Below are positions 1 through 4,747 of a stretch of DNA of 5,885 nt, one piece after another. Positions within the stretch are counted from its first letter, which is position 1. Every line of letters starts with the position of its first letter. The position numbers and the translations under genes are program-made. Origin of the DNA: Pyramidobacter sp. (GTDB lineage: Bacteria > Synergistota > Synergistia > Synergistales > Dethiosulfovibrionaceae); NCBI GenBank assembly GCA_017940445.1, contig JAGAYQ010000309.1, forward strand, positions 1-5,885, in the 5' to 3' direction. The notes under the pieces were generated by a model, which was not told the DNA's origin, did no database searches, and worked only from the letters and a program-made list of their open reading frames with translations.

Positions 1-2
1 AC

Positions 3-41
3 GTTTTCATTCAAAATCTTCAACACGAAGACACGAAGAAA
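3..41 (+). repeat. CACGAAGACAC-type intergenic repeat, copy 1
   Basis: First of three related copies in this spacer. The core at 9-41 starts with ATTCAAAA and ends with CACGAAGACACGAAGAAA. It matches 28 of 33 bases with the direct copy at 120-152, and the match continues more weakly leftwards to position 3. The right half is itself built from a short tandem CACGAAGA-like unit. No reading frame or RNA family is recognised in it. Its function is unknown. A dispersed intergenic repeat is the simplest reading. Confidence 0.6.
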
Positions 42-50
42 TGTATAAGC

Positions 51-93
51 AAAAGAGCAGGGACAGCTCCGTTGGGGCTGTCCCTGCTCTTTT
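51..93. terminator. Perfect 17-bp hairpin, probable bidirectional terminator
   Basis: AAAAGAGCAGGGACAGC at 51-67 is exactly complementary to 77-93. Three further pairs inside (one of them G-U) leave a 3-nt loop. The A-run on one side and T-run on the other give a U-tail when read in either direction, which is the usual shape of a bidirectional Rho-independent terminator. It would close a gene lying left of the window. It sits between two direct copies of the spacer repeat, so it could instead be part of a repeat element. Confidence 0.7.
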
Positions 94-113
94 GATGCTT
101 GTCAGCTATGAAG

Positions 114-152
114 ATTTTAATTCAAAACCTTAGGCACGAAGACACAAAGAAA
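114..152 (+). repeat. CACGAAGACAC-type intergenic repeat, copy 2
   Basis: Direct copy of the repeat at 3-41, on the far side of the hairpin at 51-93. It shares the ATTCAAAA start and the CACGAAGACACAAAGAAA end. The stretch 133-153 is also complementary to 185-205 of the inverted third copy at 19 of 21 positions, or 20 if a G-U pair is allowed. Copies 2 and 3 could therefore fold into a long stem with a loop of about 31 nt if transcribed. Confidence 0.6.
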
Positions 153-183
153 ATCAGAGGCAAAACGCACGGGTGTCACTTGT

Positions 184-223
184 TTTTTCTTCGTGTCTTT
201 GTGCCTTCGTGTCGGATTTGAAT
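184..223 (-). repeat. CACGAAGACAC-type intergenic repeat, copy 3 (inverted)
   Basis: On the minus strand this copy reads ATTCAAA, a short variable part, then CACGAAGGCACAAAGACACGAAG and an A-run. It is the same repeat as copies 1 and 2, but inverted and one short CACGAAGG-like unit longer. It ends about 16 nt before the -35 box of the larA promoter, so it may affect that promoter, though nothing here proves it. Confidence 0.6.
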
Positions 224-239
224 TTAAAGTCCGTTTTCC

Positions 240-268
240 TTGACAAACGTCGCTGGGTTCGGTATTTT
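240..268 (+). promoter_or_regulatory. Sigma70-type promoter for larA
   Basis: A perfect -35 TTGACA at 240-245 is followed, after a 17-nt spacer, by TATTTT at 263-268 (4 of 6 bases of the -10 consensus). The predicted transcript start near 275 gives a leader of about 40 nt that contains the ribosome-binding site. The promoter lies inside an open frame that runs up from the gene, which argues for translation starting at 314 rather than further upstream. Confidence 0.65.
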
Positions 269-301
269 TGCTTTGATGCTGTACCTATTTGTCCGAAATG
301 C

Positions 302-307
302 AGGAGG
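302..307 (+). promoter_or_regulatory. Ribosome-binding site fixing the larA start
   Basis: A consensus AGGAGG lies 6 nt before ATG 314 and 9 nt before ATG 317. Upstream ATG/GTG/TTG codons in the same frame, back to 173, lack such a site and precede or overlap the promoter. The choice between the two adjacent ATGs cannot be settled from sequence. Confidence 0.75.
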
Positions 308-313
308 TCTTCG

Positions 314-1585
314 ATGATGAAAGAATACACGTTTGCCTACGGCCGCGGCAGCAAGACGTTCTCGCTCGACGAGTCCCGCGTGTTGCAGACGATCGAGATG
401 CCCGACACGCCGCCGCTGGCAGATATCAGGGCGGCCGTGCTGGAAGCGATCGCTCATCCCATCGGCTGTGAGCCGCTGGCGGAGCGCGTAAAGCCGGGCG
501 ACACGGTCACGTTCATCTGCAATGACCCCACCCGTGTGGCCAACAGCTTTGACTTTATGCCGGTGCTTGTTGACGAGCTGAACCGCCTCGGCGTGCCTGA
601 TGAAAACATGCAGATCGTCTTTGCCCTCGGCACGCACCGTCTGATGACGCCGGAAGAGATGCGCGCGGCCGTCGGCGAAAACGTTGCTTCCCGGCTGAAA
701 ATGTACAACAGCGACGCAAACGTGCCGGCTGATTTTGAATATTTCGGCGCGACGAGCCGTTTCACTCCTGTGCTGATCAACAAGCGCCTCTGCCGCAGCA
801 CGCACGTCATCCTCACGGGGACGATCGTGCACCATTTTTTCAGCGGCTACGGCGGCGGGCGCAAGGCCGTCTTCCCCGGCTGCGCGGCGATGGAATCGAT
901 CCGGCACAATCACAGCTTTATGCGCGATCCCCGTTCCGGGCTGGGCAAGGCGGAAGGCAACCCTGTCTATGACGATCAGATGGAGGCTGTCGCGATGTGG
1001 GCGGCCGGACGCAGTGTCTTTCTGTTCAACGGCGTGCTCGACGCGCAGCACCGTTTCCTGAAGATGTTTGCCGGCGACTGGCGTGCAGCCCATAAAGCGG
1101 CATGCGCGTTTGTCGATCAGGTCTACGGCGTGCCGATCGAGAAGAAGGCGGATATCGTGATCGCCAGCTGCGGCGGCTGGCCCAAGGACATCAATGTCTA
1201 TCAGATGCAGAAGACGATGGACAACGCGGTGCTGGCCGTGCGCGACGGCGGCTGCGTGGTGCTGCTGGCCGAATGCGAAGAGGGCAGCGGCAGCAAGGTC
1301 CTGGAAGAGACCTGCCGCCGGCTGAAAAGCCCTGACGCGATCGAGGCCGACCTGGCGAAGCGTTTCGTCATCGGCGAGCATAAAGCCTATGCGATCACGA
1401 GGCTGATGAAAAAAGCGCACTTCATCCTCGTCACTTCGCTTGACCGCACGCTGGCGAAGGATCTGTTCTTCACTGCCGCCGTCGATTCCGTCGATGAGGC
1501 GCTGAAGCTTGCCGAAAAGATGACCGGCGCCGACGCTACGGTCGCGCTGATGCCCACCGGCAGTCTGACCGTGCCGCTTTGTTAA
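314..1585 (+). CDS. larA: LarA-family nickel-pincer 2-hydroxyacid racemase
   Basis: A 423-residue protein, the usual length for LarA. LarA enzymes racemise lactate or related 2-hydroxyacids in the cytoplasm by hydride transfer on a nickel-pincer nucleotide (NPN) cofactor. The characteristic residues are present: His108 in FALGTHRLMT, His174 in TGTIVHHFFSGYGGGRK, Lys184 (cofactor attachment) in the same segment, and His200 in RHNH. They fall at the same numbers I recall for Lactiplantibacillus plantarum LarA. A Gln297/Lys300 pair (YQMQK) matches the active-site Gln/Lys of the family. NDPTR at 70-74 fits the nucleotide-binding region. No larB, larC or larE cofactor genes are in the window. The substrate is unproven, since LarA homologues also act on malate, phenyllactate and sugar acids. 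It has its own promoter (240-268) and is convergent with the lysR-type gene downstream. Family call very likely; lactate specificity is a guess. Confidence 0.9.
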   Translation: MMKEYTFAYGRGSKTFSLDESRVLQTIEMPDTPPLADIRAAVLEAIAHPIGCEPLAERVKPGDTVTFICNDPTRVANSFDFMPVLVDELNRLGVPDENMQIVFALGTHRLMTPEEMRAAVGENVASRLKMYNSDANVPADFEYFGATSRFTPVLINKRLCRSTHVILTGTIVHHFFSGYGGGRKAVFPGCAAMESIRHNHSFMRDPRSGLGKAEGNPVYDDQMEAVAMWAAGRSVFLFNGVLDAQHRFLKMFAGDWRAAHKAACAFVDQVYGVPIEKKADIVIASCGGWPKDINVYQMQKTMDNAVLAVRDGGCVVLLAECEEGSGSKVLEETCRRLKSPDAIEADLAKRFVIGEHKAYAITRLMKKAHFILVTSLDRTLAKDLFFTAAVDSVDEALKLAEKMTGADATVALMPTGSLTVPLC

Positions 1586-1716
1586 GGAAACACTGATAAA
1601 ATACGTCATCTCCTGCGAAACGCTGCCCGAGGGGCTTCTCCGCCGTACGGAAGTACGCCTTCGAAGCCCCTTGCGGGCAGGTTTCTTCGGATCTGACGCA
1701 TTTTCTCAGCTTTCCT
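1585..1716. repeat. 132-nt interrupted palindrome, MITE- or ERIC-like candidate
   Basis: Nested complementary blocks run through the whole stretch: 1585-1590 with 1711-1716, 1593-1596 with 1706-1709, 1598-1602 with 1700-1704, 1604-1608 with 1694-1698, 1617-1621 with 1681-1685, 1623-1629 with 1674-1680, 1631-1638 with 1663-1670, and 1644-1648 with 1653-1657 around a GGAA tetraloop. Such symmetry over 132 nt is much more than a terminator needs. It begins on the last base of the larA stop codon and lies before the likely larA terminator, so it would form a 3' UTR structure. Size and form resemble small non-autonomous palindromic elements. No clear target-site duplication is seen. No family is recognised. 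Confidence 0.6.
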
Positions 1717-1718
1717 GT

Positions 1719-1765
1719 GCGCTGGTTAAAATACCGCATAATGGGATTTAATCAGCGCTTCTTTT
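1719..1765 (+). terminator. Probable Rho-independent terminator of larA
   Basis: GCGCTGGTTAAAAT at 1719-1732 pairs with 1746-1758, giving about 13 bp with one G-U pair and one bulged A around a 13-nt loop. It is followed directly by TTCTTTT at 1759-1765. The T-rich tail on the plus strand fits termination of the larA transcript. The stem is AT-rich in its upper half, so efficiency may be moderate. Confidence 0.55.
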
Positions 1766-1784
1766 AGCATAATGATAACAGCGA

Positions 1785-1828
1785 AGCCGGCCGGGGATGC
1801 GTATCAATGTCCGCATCCCCGGCCGGCT
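1785..1828. terminator. Perfect 17-bp GC-rich hairpin, terminator of the lysR-type gene
   Basis: AGCCGGCCGGGGATGCG at 1785-1801 is exactly complementary to 1812-1828, with a 10-nt loop. It ends 5 nt past the stop codon of the minus-strand regulator. The tail on the minus strand is only moderately T-rich (TTCGCTGTTATC), and on the plus strand it is GTTTGCTATT. The position between convergent genes suggests a two-way terminator or transcription barrier. Confidence 0.65.
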
Positions 1829-1833
1829 GTTTG

Positions 1834-2733
1834 CTATTCGTGTGCATGTGATGCTGTCTTGCCGAACTCGCTTTTCAGCTCTTCAAGCAGCATTGCGGCG
1901 GCGGGGGAGAAGAGCTGATGCTTTTTCCAGATGATGAACATCCGCGAGCGGTTCAGACCTTCGATCTCGCGATAGCACAGGCCGCTGCCGCTTCCTGTAT
2001 GGGCGAGCTTGTCGTATGAGACGGCGCAGCCCAGACCTTCGCGCACCATGACCGCACCGTTGTAAAAAAGATTGTAGGTGGCGACGATATTCAGACGCTC
2101 CAGCCGGTCGCCGAACCAGCGCGGAAAATCCTGCGCGAGGCATTGGCTGGAGACGATCAGCGGCACGCCGAAAAGGTCGTCGAGCGTGAGGTGTTTTTTC
2201 TTCGCCAGCGGCGAATCGCGGCGCATGAACAGTCCCCAGCTGTCGAACGCAGGCAGTTCGAGAAAGTTGTATTTGTTCTCATCGACGCGGTCCATGACAG
2301 CCGCGAAATCGAGCAGGCCGCGGTCGAGCCGGTCAGTCACATGAACGCTGTCGCCGCTGAGCACGTCGAAGCGGATGCGCGGACAGCGGGACTGGACACG
2401 CTTCACGGCCCGCGCGAAGTATTTGAACGAATCCGACTCGGGGCTGCCGACGGATACGACACCGCCCATGCCGGCATCGTAGGCGCGAAATTCCGCTTGC
2501 GTCTTGTCAGCCATGTCGAGGATGTCCTGCGCTCGCCTCAGCAGGAGAAGGCCGGCATCGGTGAGGCGGACGCTGTAGTTGGAACGCGTGAAGAGTTTCT
2601 GGCCAAGCTCTGCCTCCAGCTCGTGGAGCTGCTTCGACATCGTCGGCTGTGTGATGTGCAGCCGCTCTGCCGCGCGCGTCATGCTGCCCTCGCGGGCCAT
2701 CTCCACAAAATACCGCAGCACTCTGATTTCCAT
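1834..2733 (-). CDS. LysR-type transcriptional regulator
   Basis: A 299-residue DNA-binding regulator of typical LysR length. Residues about 1-60 form the winged helix-turn-helix: MEIRVLRYFVEMAREGSMTR, then AAERLHITQPTMSKQLHELE with the family's A-A-x-x-L-x-x-x-Q-x-x-x-S pattern, then LGQKLFTR. Residues about 90-290 form the effector-binding (periplasmic-binding-like) domain, opening with VVSVGSPESD and including LDFAAV. The start ATG (complement of 2731-2733) is preceded by AAAGGAGGG at 2741-2749. A longer frame adds 27 residues, but the promoter lies within that extension, so it is rejected. The gene is divergent from the FAH-family gene, the classic arrangement in which a LysR protein controls its neighbour and itself. 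The effector is unknown. No sign of truncation. Confidence 0.92.
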   Translation of the reverse strand: MEIRVLRYFVEMAREGSMTRAAERLHITQPTMSKQLHELEAELGQKLFTRSNYSVRLTDAGLLLLRRAQDILDMADKTQAEFRAYDAGMGGVVSVGSPESDSFKYFARAVKRVQSRCPRIRFDVLSGDSVHVTDRLDRGLLDFAAVMDRVDENKYNFLELPAFDSWGLFMRRDSPLAKKKHLTLDDLFGVPLIVSSQCLAQDFPRWFGDRLERLNIVATYNLFYNGAVMVREGLGCAVSYDKLAHTGSGSGLCYREIEGLNRSRMFIIWKKHQLFSPAAAMLLEELKSEFGKTASHAHE

Positions 2734-2763
2734 GTGCAACCCCTCCTTTGCCCGATGAGTCCA

Positions 2764-2792
2764 AGTATAATCTGAACCTGTAAAAATCTCAA
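2764..2792 (-). promoter_or_regulatory. Promoter of the lysR-type gene
   Basis: Reading the minus strand, TTGAGA (complement of 2787-2792) is 17 nt from TATACT (complement of 2764-2769). Both boxes match 5 of 6 consensus bases with ideal spacing. The transcript would start near 2757, leaving a short leader with the AAAGGAGGG site. One arm of the inverted repeat 2774-2800 lies in its spacer and the other touches the upstream side of the -35 box, so autoregulation is plausible. Confidence 0.7.
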
Positions 2793-2800
2793 ACAGGTTC
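2774..2800. promoter_or_regulatory. Candidate LysR operator, 7-13-7 inverted repeat
   Basis: GAACCTG at 2774-2780 and CAGGTTC at 2794-2800 are perfect inverse complements, with centres 20 nt apart (about two helix turns). The repeat overlaps the regulator's own promoter and lies upstream of the FAH-gene promoter, where LysR-type proteins commonly bind. Assignment to this regulator is inferred from position. A role as an RNA hairpin is unlikely, because most of it lies upstream of the expected transcript starts. Confidence 0.45.
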
Positions 2801-2837
2801 CATAAAAGAAGCATGACCGCCGACCGGCATTTTGGAC

Positions 2838-2866
2838 TTGCTTTTTCTTCGCGAATCTCCTATTCT
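2838..2866 (+). promoter_or_regulatory. Possible weak promoter of the FAH-family gene
   Basis: TTGCTT at 2838-2843 and TATTCT at 2861-2866 are 17 nt apart. They match 3 and 4 consensus bases respectively. A poor -35 box is typical of promoters that need an activator, which would suit control by the divergent LysR protein. The predicted leader is about 38 nt. Confidence 0.4.
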
Positions 2867-2895
2867 GTGCGCAGAGTTCCAAATTTCTCATGAAA

Positions 2896-2901
2896 AAGGA
2901 G
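2896..2901 (+). promoter_or_regulatory. Ribosome-binding site fixing the FAH-gene start
   Basis: AAGGAG lies 9 nt before ATG 2911. An in-frame ATG at 2890 overlaps this site and has no ribosome-binding site of its own, so the shorter start is preferred. Confidence 0.7.
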
Positions 2902-2910
2902 TTTGTGCCC

Positions 2911-3789
2911 ATGAAACTGTTTACGTTTAAAAAATGCGATTCCTGCGCGCCGGAAGTCGGCGTGCTGCGCGACGGCGCTCTCGTCCCTGTTTCGGCGTTC
3001 GGGCTGACCTATGCTTCGATGAACGAGCTGATCGAAAAAGCCTCACCCGCCGAGCTGAAAAAACTGGCAGAGGGCGCGTATGACGCATCAGCGCGTCTGC
3101 CGCTGGAGGGTGTGCGCGTGCTCTCGCCGATCCCCGAGCCGAAGCAGGACGTGCTCTGCCTGGGGCTGAACTATCTGGCTCACGCTAACGAGGCCCGCAG
3201 CTTCAGCGCGGCCTTTGCTTCGAAGGAAGGCTGGCCGGTGTACTTCTCCAAGCGCGTCAGCTATGCTCCCGGCGACGGCGAAGGCATTCCCGCGCACGAG
3301 GACCTGACGGAGCAGCTTGATTACGAAGTTGAACTGGCGGTGATCATCGGCCGCGACGCGAAGAACGTGTCGATGGAAAACGCCCGCGATTACGTGTTCG
3401 GCTACACGGTGCTCAACGACGTGACCGCCCGCGATCTGCAGAACCGCCATGTGCAGTGGTACTTTGGCAAGAGTCTGGACGGCTTCAATCCGATGGGCCC
3501 CTGCATCGTCACGGCCGACGAGTTCGATTTTCCCCCGGCGCTGCGCATCACCAGCTCGGTGAACGGTGAAGTGCGTCAGGATGCCAACACGAACATGCTC
3601 ATCCACAGCATCGCCAAGATCGTCTCCCAGTTCTCGCAGGGCGTGACGCTGAAAGCCGGCACGATCATCGCCACGGGCACGCCCAAGGGCGTTGCGATGG
3701 GCATGGAAAAGCCGCGCTTCCTTAAAAAGGGCGACGTTGTCGTCTGCGAGATCGAGGGCATCGGCCGTCTCACGAACACAGTCGTGTAA
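2911..3789 (+). CDS. Fumarylacetoacetate hydrolase (FAH) superfamily enzyme
   Basis: A 292-residue cytoplasmic protein. Residues about 1-75 are the variable N-terminal part and 78-292 the FAH catalytic fold. Visible family motifs are VLCLGLNYLAHANE (81-94), YFSKRVSYAPGDGEGI (111-126), DYEVELAVIIG (137-147), GYTVLNDVTARDLQ (164-177), KSLDGFNPMGP (187-197) and ATGTPKGVAMG (254-264). The divalent-metal ligands expected for the family are present as Glu139, Glu141 and Asp170. Lys187 sits in the conserved K-S-x-D motif. Family members cleave C-C bonds, decarboxylate or isomerise 2-oxo/enol acids, such as acylpyruvates, oxaloacetate or the 2-hydroxyhepta-2,4-diene-1,7-dioate of homoprotocatechuate breakdown. 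Sequence alone does not choose between these. No other aromatic-degradation genes are in view, so a degradative-pathway name would be over-reach. Probably controlled by the divergent LysR-type regulator. Confidence 0.9.
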   Translation: MKLFTFKKCDSCAPEVGVLRDGALVPVSAFGLTYASMNELIEKASPAELKKLAEGAYDASARLPLEGVRVLSPIPEPKQDVLCLGLNYLAHANEARSFSAAFASKEGWPVYFSKRVSYAPGDGEGIPAHEDLTEQLDYEVELAVIIGRDAKNVSMENARDYVFGYTVLNDVTARDLQNRHVQWYFGKSLDGFNPMGPCIVTADEFDFPPALRITSSVNGEVRQDANTNMLIHSIAKIVSQFSQGVTLKAGTIIATGTPKGVAMGMEKPRFLKKGDVVVCEIEGIGRLTNTVV

Positions 3790-3811
3790 AACAGCTTCTG
3801 CCGCGCGGATT

Positions 3812-3840
3812 TTGCCGCCTGGGAACGCTGATGATATAAT
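3812..3840 (+). promoter_or_regulatory. Extended -10 promoter for prmA-mtaB
   Basis: TTGCCG at 3812-3817 (4 of 6) is 17 nt from a perfect TATAAT at 3835-3840. The -10 box is preceded by TG one base away (3832-3833), the extended -10 signature. It lies in the 88-nt gap after the FAH-family gene, so prmA and mtaB are likely transcribed independently of the LysR-controlled unit. No convincing terminator separates the two units. Confidence 0.75.
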
Positions 3841-3877
3841 AGCGGAGAAATCGTTTTGAGGGCGGGAGGGGTAATTT

Positions 3878-4747
3878 ATGCCAAAAACTGATGATTTCTG
3901 GTGGTATATCACGCTGAGCGGCCCTGCCGGGATGGAAGACGCGCTCAGCTCGGTCGCTGAGGATTCCGGCTGCATCGGCTCGCTCACGACCAGCCGCGGC
4001 GACTCCGTCGATCTTCAGGTGTACTATCGTGCCAATCAGGACCTCGGCGAATGGCTCAAGGTGCTGAACACCTATCTGGAGCCTCTGGACGGCGTGACGA
4101 TCAGCGACATGGGCAAGATCGAAAACCGTCCCTGGCATACTGAGTGGATGGATGCGTTCCCTCCGCTGAACGTGGGCGAGCATCTCGTGGTCATGGCCCC
4201 GTGGCACGCCGGAAAGGAAGAATCGGGCCGGCTTCCCGTGTTCATCTATCCGGGCTCGGCATTCGGGACCGGCTATCATCAAAGCACCCAGGCCGTGCTC
4301 ACGCTGCTTGAGCGCTATCTGAAAAAAGGCGACGCTGTGGCCGATATCGGCTGCGGTTCGGCGATCCTGTCCATCGCGGCGCTGAAAATGGGCGCAGCGA
4401 TCGCGTATGCGCGCGATCTTGATCCCTCGGTCGTGGACGAAGCGGTGCGCAACACGCTGGAGCTGAACGGCCTGCCGCAGGAAAAGCTTGACATCGCCGT
4501 CGGCGACCTGCTCAAAGGCTTTGACCACAAAGTCGATCTGCTCATGGCGAATATCCTCTTTGAACCCAACAAGGCCCTGCTGCCCGACGTGGCAGCTGTT
4601 CTCAACGACGGCGGGCGGGCGATCTTCTCGGGAATGGTGAACGCCGAAGGCGAGCAGTTCAAGGCTCTGCTGGAGCAGAATGGCCTGCGGCTGATCGACG
4701 AGGTGCACTTTGACGACTGGTGCGGACTTGCAGCAGAAAAGATCTGA
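3878..4747 (+). CDS. prmA: Ribosomal protein L11 methyltransferase
   Basis: A 289-residue S-adenosylmethionine-dependent enzyme that methylates ribosomal protein L11 in the cytoplasm. Its length is normal for PrmA. Residues about 1-70 are the L11-recognition domain. NRPWHTEWMDAFPPLNVGEH (83-102) is the linker-region motif. YPGSAFGTGYHQST (124-137) matches the PrmA PGxAFGTGxHxTT signature. ADIGCGSAILSIAA (155-168) is the SAM-binding motif I, RDLDP (179-183) the acidic loop, and LLMANILFEP (221-230) the catalytic-side ANIL motif. Two departures stand out: the third glycine of motif I is Ala162, and Ser127 replaces the usual Met/Leu before AFGTG. The start is set by GGGAGGGG at 3864-3871. It has its own promoter and overlaps the following mtaB frame. 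Confidence 0.93.
   Translation: MPKTDDFWWYITLSGPAGMEDALSSVAEDSGCIGSLTTSRGDSVDLQVYYRANQDLGEWLKVLNTYLEPLDGVTISDMGKIENRPWHTEWMDAFPPLNVGEHLVVMAPWHAGKEESGRLPVFIYPGSAFGTGYHQSTQAVLTLLERYLKKGDAVADIGCGSAILSIAALKMGAAIAYARDLDPSVVDEAVRNTLELNGLPQEKLDIAVGDLLKGFDHKVDLLMANILFEPNKALLPDVAAVLNDGGRAIFSGMVNAEGEQFKALLEQNGLRLIDEVHFDDWCGLAAEKI

Noticed and set aside
3..223. CRISPR array
   Set aside because: Only three imperfect copies, one inverted, with unequal spacing of about 30-80 nt, a hairpin in one spacer, and no cas genes.
173..313. N-terminal extension of LarA from an upstream start
   Set aside because: The extension overlaps the inverted repeat and the TTGACA-TATTTT promoter. The AGGAGG site and the residue numbering shared with known LarA both favour 314.
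224..1609. Long minus-strand open frame opposite larA
   Set aside because: It is antisense to a gene with clear LarA motifs. Its composition (rich in Arg, His, Ala, Asp) is that of a GC-rich shadow frame, and it runs through promoter and palindrome sequence.
1582..1729. Target-site duplication TTAA around the palindrome
   Set aside because: GTTAA occurs at 1581-1585 and 1725-1729, but the right copy is 8 nt beyond the palindrome's end and belongs to the next hairpin, so it is not a convincing duplication.
2759..2837. GTCCAA / TTGGAC inverted pair across the divergent spacer
   Set aside because: Only 6 bases per arm, separated by 67 nt, with no extension; expected by chance at this scale.
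3798..3820. Terminator between the FAH-family gene and prmA
   Set aside because: Only a 4-bp GCGG/CCGC stem with a short loop and no T-tract; too weak to call.
3088..3987. Minus-strand open frame opposite the FAH-family gene
   Set aside because: It covers the prmA promoter and the conserved FAH coding sequence on the other strand. No recognisable domain.
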